A stretch of 50,715 nt of DNA, from positions 1 to 50,715 of the forward strand of contig CAYQQR010000028.1 in assembly GCA_964420035.1 (NCBI GenBank), written 5' to 3'. Positions 8,752-17,970 of this stretch are shown piece by piece. Numbering within the stretch: position 1 is the stretch's first letter; the number at the start of each line of letters is the position of its first letter. The DNA comes from CAYQQR01 sp964420035 (GTDB lineage: Bacteria > Bacteroidota > Bacteroidia > Bacteroidales > SM23-62). The position numbers and the translations under genes are program-made. The notes below the pieces were generated by a model. The model searched no databases. It was given only the letters and a program-made list of their open reading frames with translations, and was not told the DNA's origin.

Positions 8752-8862
8752 AGCTTAAAGTTTTAAGTTTATAGTTTAAAGTTTTAATGTGTAAACGATC
8801 TGCTGATATATTACATCTAATCCTTAAAACCTTAGAACCCTAAATCCCTAGAACCCTAAAAC

Positions 8863-10152
8863 ATGAACCCTCCCCTGGCGGAACGGATGCGGCCCAAAAA
8901 CCTGGATGAATTTCTGGGACAGGATCATCTGGCAGGATCCGAAGGGGTGATAAGGAAAATGGTGGATTCCGGAGCGCTTCAGTCTTTTATTCTATGGGGG
9001 CCGCCGGGGGTAGGAAAAACCACTTTGGCCAGGATCGTTGCAGCACAAACGGGAAGAAAGTTTTTTAGTCTGAGTGCCATTAATTCGGGAGTCAAGGACA
9101 TTCGTGATAGCATTGAGCAAGCAAAAAGATCGCGGTTTTTTTCGGCTCCCAACCCGGTTTTATTCATCGATGAAATACACCGGTTCAGTAAATCACAACA
9201 GGATTCCCTGCTGGGAGCGGTGGAGCAGGGCATTTTGGTTTTGATAGGTGCCACTACCGAAAATCCATCCTTTGAGGTTATCCCCCCCTTATTGTCACGG
9301 TGCCAGGTTTATATTCTCAAGCCCCTGAAGCCGGAACATTTGAATATCCTGTTGAAAAGAAGCCTGGAACAGGACCCGGAATTAAAGAAGTACACCATAG
9401 AAATCCTTGAAAAGGAAGCCCTCACGCGTCTCTCGGGAGGAGATGCCCGCAAATTGCTGAATGCCCTGGAACTGGTTGTGAATGCTGAAAAGGGAAAGAA
9501 CAAGAAAACCATAAAGGTTACCGACGAAAAGGTACTGAACCATGTACAGCAAAACCTCGCCCTCTACGATAAAGCAGGGGAGCAACATTACGATATCATT
9601 TCTGCTTTTATCAAATCGGTACGCGGAAGCGATCCCAATGCAGCCGTATACTGGCTTGCCAGGATGGTGGAAGGAGGGGAGGACCCCCTATTCATTGCCC
9701 GCCGCCTGGTGATCCTTGCAGCCGAAGATATAGGTCTTGCCAATCCCAATGCACTGCTTATGGCTAACAATGCCTTCCAGGCGGTCCATGCCATCGGTAT
9801 GCCCGAGGCCCGTATCATTCTCTCGGAAGCGACGGTATACCTGGCTACCTCACCCAAATCGAATTCTGCCTACCGTGCCATCAGTGATGCACAGGCACTG
9901 GTGCGCAAAACAGGCGATTTGAGCGTACCGTTGAATATAAGGAATGCATCCACCGAATTGATGAAAGATCTCGGCTATAGCAAAGGCTATAAATATGCAC
10001 ATGATTATAAAGGCAATTTCACACCGGAAGAATTCATGCCGGAAGAGATCCGTGGTAAAGTTCTGTACACACCCCAGGATAACGCGCGGGAAAAAGAGAT
10101 CTTAGAAAGACTCATAAAATGGTGGACAGAAATTTACGGATACAACAAATAG
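8863..10152 (+). CDS. rarA: Replication-associated recombination protein A (RarA/MgsA)
   Basis: This encodes a 429-residue AAA+ ATPase of the RarA/WRNIP1 family, related to clamp-loader subunits and acting at stalled replication forks. The Walker A loop (GPPGVGKTT, residues 46-54), Walker B (LFIDEIH, with D103 and E104) and a sensor-1 region (GATTENPSF) are present. The C-terminal helical tetramerisation region is complete, ending near the family's usual length (about 430-450). The ATG at 8863 begins right before the conserved PLAERMRP motif. It is monocistronic; the preceding 111 bases are low-complexity AT-rich sequence. Confidence 0.96.
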   Translation: MNPPLAERMRPKNLDEFLGQDHLAGSEGVIRKMVDSGALQSFILWGPPGVGKTTLARIVAAQTGRKFFSLSAINSGVKDIRDSIEQAKRSRFFSAPNPVLFIDEIHRFSKSQQDSLLGAVEQGILVLIGATTENPSFEVIPPLLSRCQVYILKPLKPEHLNILLKRSLEQDPELKKYTIEILEKEALTRLSGGDARKLLNALELVVNAEKGKNKKTIKVTDEKVLNHVQQNLALYDKAGEQHYDIISAFIKSVRGSDPNAAVYWLARMVEGGEDPLFIARRLVILAAEDIGLANPNALLMANNAFQAVHAIGMPEARIILSEATVYLATSPKSNSAYRAISDAQALVRKTGDLSVPLNIRNASTELMKDLGYSKGYKYAHDYKGNFTPEEFMPEEIRGKVLYTPQDNAREKEILERLIKWWTEIYGYNK

Positions 10153-10183
10153 TATAGTTTTTCCGAATGGATCGTTAATTTTC

Positions 10184-10285
10184 TAACCGCGGGGAGCGCA
10201 AAGGATTCGCAAAGAACGCGATGTTTTCACCGGTTTGTTCAACCTCTTCGCGAACCTGGCGCCTTCCTGGCGAACTTAGCGGTTA
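10184..10285. repeat. Palindromic intergenic element
   Basis: TAACCGC (10184-10190) and GCGGTTA (10279-10285) bound a 102-bp region with further imperfect complementarity between GAGCGCAAAGG-like and TCTTCGCGAAC-like words. It fills most of the 198-base gap between rarA and kdsA. No gene is seen. It looks like a decayed dispersed repeat and might act as a transcript end. Confidence 0.6.
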
Positions 10286-10350
10286 AAATGGAATTACTAT
10301 CACACGGATAATGCATTTATTTTTATAGTTTTACGCGAATATTTTTCTGA

Positions 10351-11199
10351 ATGAAACTGACAGAAACACAGCAGATCCTCAAGAAAATACCGGGTATCCG
10401 GTACAGTGGCAGTGAACAGTTTTTCCTGATCGCGGGGCCCTGTGTGGTTGAAGGAGAGGAGATCACCTTCAAAACCGCCGAAAAGGTCAAATTCCTTGCC
10501 GATAAGTTTAAGATACCCCTGTTGTTCAAGTCTTCCTACAGAAAGGCCAACCGGTCCAAACTCGATTCCTTCACCGGATTGGGAGATGAAGGTGCCCTTA
10601 AGATACTGGGTAAGGTACGATCTGAATTGAAGGTTCCTGTCATAACGGACATCCATACCCCTCCCGAAGCCGCCATGGCTGCAGAATATGTGGATGCTTT
10701 GCAGATACCCGCTTTTTTGTGCCGTCAGACCGAACTCCTGCAGGCGGCAGGAGCAACCGGCAAAGTCATCAACATCAAGAAAGGACAGTTTCTGGCTCCC
10801 TCGTCCATGAAGTTCGCCGTCGAAAAGGTAAAGGATACCGGAAACAACAAGATCCTGCTCACCGAACGGGGTAGCATGTTCGGCTACGGGGATCTGATCG
10901 TGGATTTTCGCGGCATCAGCGAAATGCAGGAAAGCGGTCAGCCCGTGATCCTGGACGTGACCCATTCCCTGCAGCAACCCAACCAGCCTACAGGTGTGAG
11001 CGGGGGCCGGCCGGAAATGATCGGCTTGATGGCAAGAACCGGGATCGCGGCCGGGGTAGACGGGATCTTCCTGGAAACCCATCCCGATCCCACTAAAGCC
11101 CTTTCTGACGGAAGCAATATGCTCCATTTGGAACTTTTGGAAGAATTACTGGAACAATTAACAGAATTAAGAAAACTAATCGTCAAATTAGATATATAG
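10351..11199 (+). CDS. kdsA: 3-deoxy-8-phosphooctulonate (KDO-8-P) synthase
   Basis: This encodes a 282-residue enzyme that condenses phosphoenolpyruvate with arabinose-5-phosphate to give KDO-8-phosphate for the lipopolysaccharide inner core. Family motifs are clear: IAGPCVVEG, FKSSYRKANRSK, IPAFLCRQTELL, NIKKGQFLAP, and an ETHPDP segment near the C-terminus. Cys31 in IAGPC occupies the place of the metal ligand Cys11 of the Aquifex enzyme, where E. coli KdsA has Asn26. This points to the metal-dependent class. The cytoplasmic location is known for the family. The next gene starts 91 bases downstream. Confidence 0.96.
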   Translation: MKLTETQQILKKIPGIRYSGSEQFFLIAGPCVVEGEEITFKTAEKVKFLADKFKIPLLFKSSYRKANRSKLDSFTGLGDEGALKILGKVRSELKVPVITDIHTPPEAAMAAEYVDALQIPAFLCRQTELLQAAGATGKVINIKKGQFLAPSSMKFAVEKVKDTGNNKILLTERGSMFGYGDLIVDFRGISEMQESGQPVILDVTHSLQQPNQPTGVSGGRPEMIGLMARTGIAAGVDGIFLETHPDPTKALSDGSNMLHLELLEELLEQLTELRKLIVKLDI

Positions 11200-11290
11200 A
11201 CCTGAATTTAAACCCGTTTATCAACCAAATAAAACCTTAAATCTTAAAGCCATAAAACATTAAAACGCTAAAACTTAAATCTTTCTTGCT

Positions 11291-12046
11291 ATGAAAAAAC
11301 GATTCAACTTCTTATTTGCGGCCATACTGATGACTACAAGCATGGCTTTAAATGCCCAGAACATGACCCTGGACGAGATCCTGGAAGCTCATTTCGAGAC
11401 CATCAACCAGGATAAACTCCTTGAGATCGACAACATGGTCCAGATCGGAAGAGCCTTGCAAATGAACATGGAACTTCCTTATAAGACTGTCATGCAAAGA
11501 CCGGAAAAGATATACATGGAAGTGGAAATTCAGGGTGCCAGGATGCAACAGGCATATAACGGGGAAACCGGCTGGATGATTGCTCCATGGACCGGTACCA
11601 TGGAGCCCCAGGACCTGACCGGAACACAACTGAAAAGTTTTGAATCCCAGGCCGATATGGATGGGAACTTGTATAACTGGGAAGAGAAAGGTCACCGGGT
11701 CACCCTGGTCGGTGAAGAAGAAATGGAAGGAACACCGGTATACAACATCAAACTGGTACATACGAACGGCGATGAATATAACTACTACATGGATGCAGAG
11801 AATTTTGTAGTGCTGAAAGTGAAAGCTAAGGTTAAAGTAGAACAAGGTGAAGTGGAAGGGGAGACCTACCTGAGCAACTATAAGCCTGTGGAGGGGATCA
11901 TTATGCCTTTCGTTATTGAAAACCGCGTTAATGGCCAGACCCAGATGCAGATCGTTGTTGATTCCGTGAAATTTAACACAGGTATTGATGAGAGCATCTT
12001 TGAGAAGCCTGAAGCGGAAGAAATGCCAACCGAAGAAGACCAATAA
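11291..12046 (+). CDS. LolA-like outer-membrane lipoprotein-sorting fold protein
   Basis: This encodes a 251-residue exported protein. It has an N-terminal signal peptide (MKKRFNFLFAAILMTTSMALNAQ) without a lipobox cysteine. The mature part has the pattern of the LolA/LolB-like fold: an N-terminal helix (DEILEAHFETINQDKL) followed by many amphipathic strands, and an acidic tail. Bacteroidota have many such proteins, usually annotated as outer-membrane lipoprotein-sorting proteins, of unproven function. It lies 35 bases upstream of the BNR-repeat protein and is probably co-transcribed with it. Confidence 0.75.
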   Translation: MKKRFNFLFAAILMTTSMALNAQNMTLDEILEAHFETINQDKLLEIDNMVQIGRALQMNMELPYKTVMQRPEKIYMEVEIQGARMQQAYNGETGWMIAPWTGTMEPQDLTGTQLKSFESQADMDGNLYNWEEKGHRVTLVGEEEMEGTPVYNIKLVHTNGDEYNYYMDAENFVVLKVKAKVKVEQGEVEGETYLSNYKPVEGIIMPFVIENRVNGQTQMQIVVDSVKFNTGIDESIFEKPEAEEMPTEEDQ

Positions 12047-12081
12047 TCACAAAATCAACAAATCATTAAATCAATAACATC

Positions 12082-15000
12082 ATGAAGAGAACCATTGCTT
12101 TCTCTTTAAGTTTCGTGTTGATGCTGGGAATCACCTGGGGCCAGCGACAATACAAAGTCACTTCCGGCACTTTTGGCGCCATCAAGGCCCAGCATATCGG
12201 TCCGGCCGTTATGAGCGGAAGGATTGCCGCGATAGACGCGCTACAGGAAGATCCCAGGATTGTCTGGGTGGGTTCCGCCAGCGGGGGTGTATGGAAAAGT
12301 AAAAATGCCGGCGTCCTTTTTAAACCCGTTTTTGATGATCACACCATGTCTATCGGGGCCGTTACCATTACCCAAACCCACCCCGATACGGTATGGGTCG
12401 GAACGGGAGAAACTTCAACCCGGAATTCGGTTTCAGTGGGAACCGGCGTATACAGGACTACGGATGGAGGAGATAATTGGAAAAGGATGGGCCTGGAAAA
12501 CTCGGAGCGCGTATCCAGGATCATTGTTCATCCTGAATATCCCAATACGGTTTATGTAGCCGCTTTGGGTCATCTTTGGGGCCCCAACGAAGAAAGAGGC
12601 GTGTTCAAAACCACCGATGGGGGAGAGAATTGGGAAAAAGTCCTTTACGTGGATGAAAACACGGGTTGTTCCGACCTGGACATCGATCCCCGGGACCCCG
12701 ATATACTCTATGCAGGGATGTGGGATTTCAGGAGAAGGGCCTATGATTTCCGTTCCGGCGGACCGGGAAGTGCGCTTTACAGGACCCGGGACGGTGGAAA
12801 AAATTGGGAGAAACTCACAGAGGGCATCCCGGATGAAACCCTGGGCCGTATCGCCGTGGGGGTCTCCCCGGTTGATCCGCGTACCGTATATGCGCTGATT
12901 GAAGCCAAAGAAGAAGGCGGACTATACCGCTCCGACAATAAGGGCGGGTCATGGAAGCTGGTCAACGATACCAAACCCATGAAGGAAAGGCCCTTCTATT
13001 TTCACCAGATATACCCGGACCCCGTGGATACGAACCGGGTCTATAAACCCAGCTTTAACCTGCATGTGAGCAAGGATAAAGGTGAGAAATTCAGGATTGC
13101 TTACGTCGAGGGAGGCGATGTACATGTGGATCATCATGCGCTCTGGATCAGTAAAAAGGACAATGATTTCCTGTACCTGGGAACCGACGGGGGCGTTTAT
13201 GTTTCCAACGACCAGGGCAGTAGCTGGAGACACATACGTAACCTGCCTGTTTCTCAATTCTATAAGGTGAGTGCGGACGACAAAAAACCCTATAATGTTT
13301 ACGGTGGTTTGCAGGATAACGGTTCATGGACGGGTCCCAGCAAAAGTCCGGGCGGTATCACCAACTGCGACTGGAACAACGTGGGATTTGGCGACGGCTT
13401 CTCGGTCTATGCAGACAAAACCGACGAGGATATCCTCTACTGGCAGTGGCAGGGAGGTAATTTCGTCCGCTACTATAAATCCACCGGGGAACGGAAGCAG
13501 ATCAAGCCTTACCGGGACAAGGATACGGAAGAGCTTCGCTTCAACTGGGACGCGGCCATAGCATTCAGTCCGGTCGACGATCGCATGTATGTCGGGGCCC
13601 AGTATCTCTATATGTCAGAGGATAAAGGAGATTCCTGGAAAAGGATTTCACCGGACCTGACAACCGATGATCCCGAAAAACAGCAGCAAAGTACCACCGG
13701 CGGCTTGACTCTCGACAACTCTACAGCCGAGAACCATTGTACCATCATCAACATCGCGGAATCGGCCCTGGACAAGAACCTGATCTGGGTGGGAACCGAT
13801 GACGGCAACATACAAGTCACCCGTGACGGTGGTAAGAGCTGGACCAATGTAATTGATAATGTGCCCGGACTGCCGGATCATACCTGGTGCTCTTCGGTGT
13901 ATCCCGGCAGGTTCGACAAGGGCACCTGTTACACCACCCTTGACGGCCACAGGAACGATGATAAAACACCATACGTTTATAAGACAACCGATTACGGGGA
14001 AACCTGGACCTCTCTTGTCGATGATAATATCGAGTCTTATTGCTACAAGATCATCGAGGATCTTGAAAATCCGGACCTGCTTTTCCTCGGGACCGAGTTC
14101 GGACTCTATGTATCCATCGACGGTGGACAAGTATGGTCCCGGTTTGAAGAAAACCTGCCTAAAGTATCGGTCATGGACCTGGTTATCCAACCCAGGGAGA
14201 ATGACCTGGTCCTTGGTACCCATGGCCGGGGGATCGTGATCATCGATGACATTTCTCCCTTGCGTGATCTCACACCGGAAATGCTGGAACAGAACCTGGT
14301 TTTCCTCGAATCCAGACCTTATCTAATATCCAGTATGGGCGGAACCCAGAGTTACGGGGGAGATGATGAATTCCGGGGAAGGAATCCTTCCGATGCCTTG
14401 TATATCACATATTTCATGAAGAAAAGGCATGTTTTCGGTGATATGTACATCGAGATATACAATGATAAAGGGGAGAAGATCAAGGAACTCCCCGCGGGCA
14501 AAAGGAAAGGCATCAACCGGGTTACCTGGACCCCCAGGAGAAAGCCGCCCCAAATGCCTCCTTCCAACCAGCTTACCTTCGGTTCCATTGCCGGCCCCAA
14601 TTATCTACCAGGTGAATATACGGTCAAGGTTCTCAAAGGAGGGGATAGCTATGAGTCCACGGTAACCCTGGATTACGATCCCGACTCCAGGCATAGCGTG
14701 GAAGAACGCAACCTGCAGCTCAGGACCGTCAACCGTTGTTACGATGTGATCGCCGATCTCGGCTTTGTGACCAGGCGGGTCACCGATGCCATGGAAGCAG
14801 CCAGGAAAGCTGCAGAAAACGACAAGACCAAGGCATTTCTGGATAAAAAACTGAATGCCTTTGCCGGCGAACTCGAAGAATTCAAGGAAAGCTTCATGTT
14901 TACCGAGGCACAGGATGTCAATGCCGACGAGCGGCTGAGGGAAAAGCTGGCCAGCCTGTATGGAGCCATCCTGCAATACCAGGGCGCTCCCACCCAATCA

Positions 15001-15171
15001 CAGATGGAACAACTTGAATTCCTGAGTAAAGAAGTGGAACGAACCGCCGAGAAAGCAGACAAGCTTTTCGATAAGAACCTGGCATCATTGAACAAAGGCC
15101 TGGAATCCGGGGGATTGGAGCCGATCAAACCGATCAGCAGGGAGGAATTCAACAAGGAACAGGAAGACTAG
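12082..15171 (+). CDS. Large BNR/Asp-box beta-propeller protein (sortilin/VPS10-like)
   Basis: This encodes a 1029-residue secreted protein. A signal peptide (about residues 1-20) is followed by a long propeller region with at least nine Asp-box motifs of the form S/TxDxGxxW (TTDGGDNW, TTDGGENW, TRDGGKNW, SNDQGSSW, SEDKGDSW, TRDGGKSW, TTDYGETW and others) spread over residues about 110-690. The last 300 residues hold an Ig-like strand region and a Lys/Glu-rich helical tail. Asp boxes occur in sialidases and VPS10/sortilin proteins, but the sialidase catalytic residues are not evident, so binding or an unknown activity is more likely. It follows the LolA-like gene and is terminated by the hairpin at 15201. 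Such proteins are often annotated as glycosyl hydrolase without proof. Confidence 0.85.
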   Translation: MKRTIAFSLSFVLMLGITWGQRQYKVTSGTFGAIKAQHIGPAVMSGRIAAIDALQEDPRIVWVGSASGGVWKSKNAGVLFKPVFDDHTMSIGAVTITQTHPDTVWVGTGETSTRNSVSVGTGVYRTTDGGDNWKRMGLENSERVSRIIVHPEYPNTVYVAALGHLWGPNEERGVFKTTDGGENWEKVLYVDENTGCSDLDIDPRDPDILYAGMWDFRRRAYDFRSGGPGSALYRTRDGGKNWEKLTEGIPDETLGRIAVGVSPVDPRTVYALIEAKEEGGLYRSDNKGGSWKLVNDTKPMKERPFYFHQIYPDPVDTNRVYKPSFNLHVSKDKGEKFRIAYVEGGDVHVDHHALWISKKDNDFLYLGTDGGVYVSNDQGSSWRHIRNLPVSQFYKVSADDKKPYNVYGGLQDNGSWTGPSKSPGGITNCDWNNVGFGDGFSVYADKTDEDILYWQWQGGNFVRYYKSTGERKQIKPYRDKDTEELRFNWDAAIAFSPVDDRMYVGAQYLYMSEDKGDSWKRISPDLTTDDPEKQQQSTTGGLTLDNSTAENHCTIINIAESALDKNLIWVGTDDGNIQVTRDGGKSWTNVIDNVPGLPDHTWCSSVYPGRFDKGTCYTTLDGHRNDDKTPYVYKTTDYGETWTSLVDDNIESYCYKIIEDLENPDLLFLGTEFGLYVSIDGGQVWSRFEENLPKVSVMDLVIQPRENDLVLGTHGRGIVIIDDISPLRDLTPEMLEQNLVFLESRPYLISSMGGTQSYGGDDEFRGRNPSDALYITYFMKKRHVFGDMYIEIYNDKGEKIKELPAGKRKGINRVTWTPRRKPPQMPPSNQLTFGSIAGPNYLPGEYTVKVLKGGDSYESTVTLDYDPDSRHSVEERNLQLRTVNRCYDVIADLGFVTRRVTDAMEAARKAAENDKTKAFLDKKLNAFAGELEEFKESFMFTEAQDVNADERLREKLASLYGAILQYQGAPTQSQMEQLEFLSKEVERTAEKADKLFDKNLASLNKGLESGGLEPIKPISREEFNKEQED

Positions 15172-15200
15172 CCCCCGGATATCATAAGCCTATTAATGCA

Positions 15201-15236
15201 AGAGCCGCCCCTTTTGATGAGGCGGCTCTTCTGTTT
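15201..15236 (+). terminator. Terminator after the BNR-propeller gene
   Basis: A perfect 9-bp stem (AGAGCCGCC at 15201-15209, complement at 15221-15229) is followed by TCTGTTTT. It separates the plus-strand gene from the 3' end of rnpB on the opposite strand and may serve both. Confidence 0.75.
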
Positions 15237-15242
15237 TAAAGG

Positions 15243-15617
15243 CATATCTGTAAGCCGGGTTCTGTATCCTTCCGGTTCTTCCGGTACCGGACCTCCGGTC
15301 GGATCTCCATCATTTATCTGGGCACGGGATCACTCCCGTGCACGAGCGACCTACCCCCCGGCTCGGACGAGCAGCCCTCGAATGCCGGTATACATGGTCT
15401 TGCAACCCGCGGCCGGACAGCCGGACATGTCACCATGCCCGCTGGTGAACTCTTACCTCACCTTCTCACCCTTACTCCCGGTTTCCCGGGAGCGGTCATT
15501 TTCTTCTCCGGATCCCTGCCCTTTCGGACAGCTTCCTTTAGGAAGTGCGGTGCTCTGTGTTGCCCGGACTTTCCTCACCGGTCTTGCAACCGGAGCGATG
15601 GAACGATCTGCCGGGAA
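15243..15617 (-). ncRNA. rnpB: RNase P RNA
   Basis: This is the catalytic RNA of ribonuclease P, which trims the 5' leader of tRNA precursors. Read on the minus strand it shows the universal 5' conserved block GAGGAAAGTCCGGGC (15576-15562), followed by ACACAGAGCA-like sequence. Near the 3' end it has the matching ACAGAACCCGGCTTA block (15265-15251). The length of about 375 bases fits a bacterial type A RNA. Ends are approximate: the 5' end is set by the -7 promoter box at 15622-15629, the 3' end by the closing P1/P4-side sequence. Open reading frames across this region are artefacts. Confidence 0.95.
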
Positions 15618-15621
15618 ATTG

Positions 15622-15653
15622 CAAAATTAATAAATTTATATAACTAATTCAAG
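15622..15653 (-). promoter_or_regulatory. Promoter of rnpB, Bacteroidota type
   Basis: On the minus strand TAATTTTG (15629-15622) matches the Bacteroidota -7 consensus TAnnTTTG exactly. CTTG (15653-15650) provides the TTG of the -33 element with a 20-base spacer. Transcription should start around 15617. The -33 box lies just beyond the stop of the upstream DUF2027-Smr gene. Confidence 0.75.
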
Positions 15654-15654
15654 C

Positions 15655-16698
15655 TCAGCGGATCAGGACCATGGTAGCACCAAAGCCATACTCCTGAAAA
15701 GATGCATCCTGGTATCTCAGCCGGGGATATTGTTGATCCAGTTCCTTACGAAGTTCAAACTTGAGTTTGCCGTTGCCTACCCCGTGAATAAAAACAATGC
15801 GCGGGATCTTGTTTTCTATGGCCTTTTCCAGCTCCCGGCGAAAGGTGTTCATCTGGATCTCCAGTATTTCCCCGTTACTCATGCCCGCGGAGCTTTCGAT
15901 GAGCTCGTGGATGTGCAGATCCACCTCCGGAATGCCCGGTTTTTCTTTCTTTTCGTGTACCTTATTTTTAGCGTCTTCTGCCGCATCCTTGTCCTCGATC
16001 TCATCTTTCCTCGATTCCACGCTCTCTGCATAATCCTCCGCATCCGGAATTTCCCTGCCCAAAAGAAAAAGGGAGGCCCGCTCATTGAAATAGTCGTTGG
16101 ATGCCTCGTAAAAGCCGTTTTTCAGGTGATCGAGCCTGATCTCCAGGCGGTGGTCCAGCACATCCAGCTGGCGGTGCATTCCCTTATTGAAATAAATAGC
16201 CTGCACCAGGAAAACGGCTGTTTCATCCATATCATTATGAACCAGGTCCATTAAGTGAACCTTGGTGTCATGCTCCAGGAAACCCGAATCCTGATCTTCG
16301 TAATAATTGCCGCGTTGCAAACTGAGGTTGTAAAGTATGTGGTACGGACCGTCATTTACCAGGTGCACGCCGTAGAACCCTTCCCCGCGGATAAAGGCCA
16401 GGTAGGTCCTCCCGGGTTCCGGGTCATCCCTGGGAGCCGTATCTTCCCATTCACCCGTGAATCCCGTATCGTGCAAAACTTGTTCTTCCGGACCGGCAGC
16501 GGCAACCGTTTCTGCCGCGTGAGAAGCTTCTTCTTCATAACTGCTCTCCGTATCCGGCACCAGGTCGTTTTCCAGCACCGGCATTTCAAATCCATCCTCA
16601 CCCCGCACCAGGGCCGTTCTTGCATCCTGGTAGCCGGTTACGATCCCGCCGCCGATATCATTGAGAAACTTGACCTTTGTCCCTGTTTTGAATTTCAT
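15655..16698 (-). CDS. DUF2027 and Smr domain protein
   Basis: This encodes a 347-residue cytoplasmic protein found widely in Bacteroidota. The N-terminal part begins with a KOW-like segment (GTKVKFLNDIGGGIVTGYQ), followed by an acidic linker and a DUF2027 domain (about 95-225). A charged Lys/Glu linker leads to a C-terminal Smr domain (about 265-347) with the VDLHIHEL and FIHGVGNGKLK motifs. Smr domains occur in MutS2 and stand-alone nucleases and have nicking or RNA-cleaving activity in several systems; the role here is unknown. It is divergent from the QueA-family gene with only 60 bases between the start codons, and lies just upstream of rnpB. Confidence 0.9.
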   Translation of the reverse strand: MKFKTGTKVKFLNDIGGGIVTGYQDARTALVRGEDGFEMPVLENDLVPDTESSYEEEASHAAETVAAAGPEEQVLHDTGFTGEWEDTAPRDDPEPGRTYLAFIRGEGFYGVHLVNDGPYHILYNLSLQRGNYYEDQDSGFLEHDTKVHLMDLVHNDMDETAVFLVQAIYFNKGMHRQLDVLDHRLEIRLDHLKNGFYEASNDYFNERASLFLLGREIPDAEDYAESVESRKDEIEDKDAAEDAKNKVHEKKEKPGIPEVDLHIHELIESSAGMSNGEILEIQMNTFRRELEKAIENKIPRIVFIHGVGNGKLKFELRKELDQQYPRLRYQDASFQEYGFGATMVLIR

Positions 16699-16721
16699 AC
16701 CATATATACTTTCTATATTTG
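16687..16721 (+). promoter_or_regulatory. Promoter for the QueA-family gene
   Basis: TATATTTG (16714-16721) is an exact TAnnTTTG -7 box. TTTG at 16687-16690, inside the start of the divergent gene, gives a -33 element with a 23-base spacer, at the upper end of the range described in Flavobacterium. The start codon is 37 bases downstream. Confidence 0.6.
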
Positions 16722-16724
16722 CTG

Positions 16725-16732
16725 CAAATTTA
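16725..16732 (-). promoter_or_regulatory. -7 box for the DUF2027-Smr gene
   Basis: On the minus strand TAAATTTG (16732-16725) is an exact TAnnTTTG match, 26 bases upstream of the DUF2027-Smr start codon. Only a weak -33 candidate (TTTA at 16754-16751, 18-base spacer) is visible. The box lies three bases from the opposite promoter's -7 box, so the two promoters overlap. Confidence 0.5.
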
Positions 16733-16758
16733 GTGAAAATAAAGGATTGTTAAACCGG

Positions 16759-17970
16759 ATGGCTGGTCTGCAAAAGATTGATACCGAAGACTTTAATTAT
16801 GATCTCCCGGAACACCGGATCGCCAGGTATCCCGCCGGGGACCGCTCGGGCTCCAAATTACTGGTATACAGGCATGGAAACCTGAACCATTTTCCTTTTA
16901 AAACTTTGCCGGATATCCTCCCGAAGGAAAGCACCCTGGTCTTCAATAATACCGAGGTCATCCATGCACGGCTGCAGTTCAGGAAGCCTACCGGCGCTCT
17001 CATCGAGATCTTTTGCCTGGAACCCTTTTCCCCGCCTTCTTTTGAACAAGCCTTAATGGCAAAGGGCCATGCGGTATGGAACTGCATGGTGGGTAACCTG
17101 AAAAAATGGAAGGATGAATCACTGGAAGGGAGCCTGATGCTGGACGGTAAGAAGATCCGGCTTCAGGCAAAAAAGACAGGCTTTGATAATAAGGAAGTAA
17201 GGATAGAATTCAACTGGGATCCCCCCGACAAGACTTTCGGGAGCATATTGGAAAACGCGGGCCTCATCCCCATCCCTCCTTATCTGAAAAGAAAAAGCGA
17301 GGACATCGACCTGGAACGCTACCAGACCGTCTATTCCGAGATCCCCGGGTCGGTTGCGGCGCCTACGGCCGGATTGCATTTCACGGATGAAGTGCTTACC
17401 GGACTGGATAAAAAAGGCATCCACGGGGTTAACCTGACCCTTCATGTAAGCTCGGGAACTTTTCAGCCCGTGAAGACCCGGGATGCCACACGCCATTGCA
17501 TGCACCGGGAGCATTTCAGCATCAGCAGGGAAGCACTGCAGAAGCTCCTGAAACCCCGGGAAGAACTGGTCGCGGTGGGGACCACCTCCCTGAGAACGCT
17601 GGAAAGCCTGTACTGGATCGCCGGGAAGATCCGGCAGGGCAAACAAAACCCCCTGAACCTGAAACAATGGGAAGCCTATGGCATACATAGCAGCCTTCAG
17701 TGGAAAGAGGCCGTATCGGTTTTACTGGAATTCATGGATAAAGAGCAAATGGAACGGCTGGAGGCCCTCACCGCCATCATGATCGTAGCGGGTTATGAAT
17801 TTCATTCCATTTCCGCCCTGATCACCAATTTCCACCTCCCTAAAAGTACCCTCCTCATGCTCATCGCTGCCTGGATCGGGGAGGACTGGCGCCGGGTATA
17901 CAACTACGCCCTCGAAAATGATTTCAGGTTCCTGAGTTACGGGGATTCGAGTATTCTCTTCAATTACTGA
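16759..17970 (+). CDS. QueA-family S-adenosylmethionine:tRNA ribosyltransferase-isomerase, long form
   Basis: This encodes a 403-residue member of the QueA family, which transfers and isomerises the ribosyl group of S-adenosylmethionine onto 7-aminomethyl-7-deazaguanine in tRNA (queuosine pathway). Conserved blocks are present: LPEHRIARYPAGDRSGSKLL, VFNNTEVIHARL, YQTVYSEIPGSVAAPTAGLHF, TLHVSSGTFQPV, VAVGTTSLRTLES and NFHLPKSTLLMLI. E. coli QueA has 356 residues; this protein has extra sequence mainly between the TTSLRTLES and NFHLPKS blocks, so it may be a paralog with altered specificity. No other queuosine gene is in the window. The ATG at 16759 is preferred because the frame upstream overlaps the divergent gene. 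Confidence 0.85.
   Translation: MAGLQKIDTEDFNYDLPEHRIARYPAGDRSGSKLLVYRHGNLNHFPFKTLPDILPKESTLVFNNTEVIHARLQFRKPTGALIEIFCLEPFSPPSFEQALMAKGHAVWNCMVGNLKKWKDESLEGSLMLDGKKIRLQAKKTGFDNKEVRIEFNWDPPDKTFGSILENAGLIPIPPYLKRKSEDIDLERYQTVYSEIPGSVAAPTAGLHFTDEVLTGLDKKGIHGVNLTLHVSSGTFQPVKTRDATRHCMHREHFSISREALQKLLKPREELVAVGTTSLRTLESLYWIAGKIRQGKQNPLNLKQWEAYGIHSSLQWKEAVSVLLEFMDKEQMERLEALTAIMIVAGYEFHSISALITNFHLPKSTLLMLIAAWIGEDWRRVYNYALENDFRFLSYGDSSILFNY

Noticed and set aside
12082..15171. Calling the BNR-repeat protein a sialidase
   Set aside because: Asp boxes are present, but the sialidase arginine triad and catalytic residues could not be identified.
15196..15647. Open reading frames of 144 and 70 codons on the plus strand
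   Set aside because: They lie across RNase P RNA, whose conserved blocks are clear on the minus strand.
16255..16758. 168-codon N-terminal extension of the QueA-family frame
   Set aside because: It overlaps the DUF2027-Smr gene in antisense and QueA homology begins only after the ATG at 16759.
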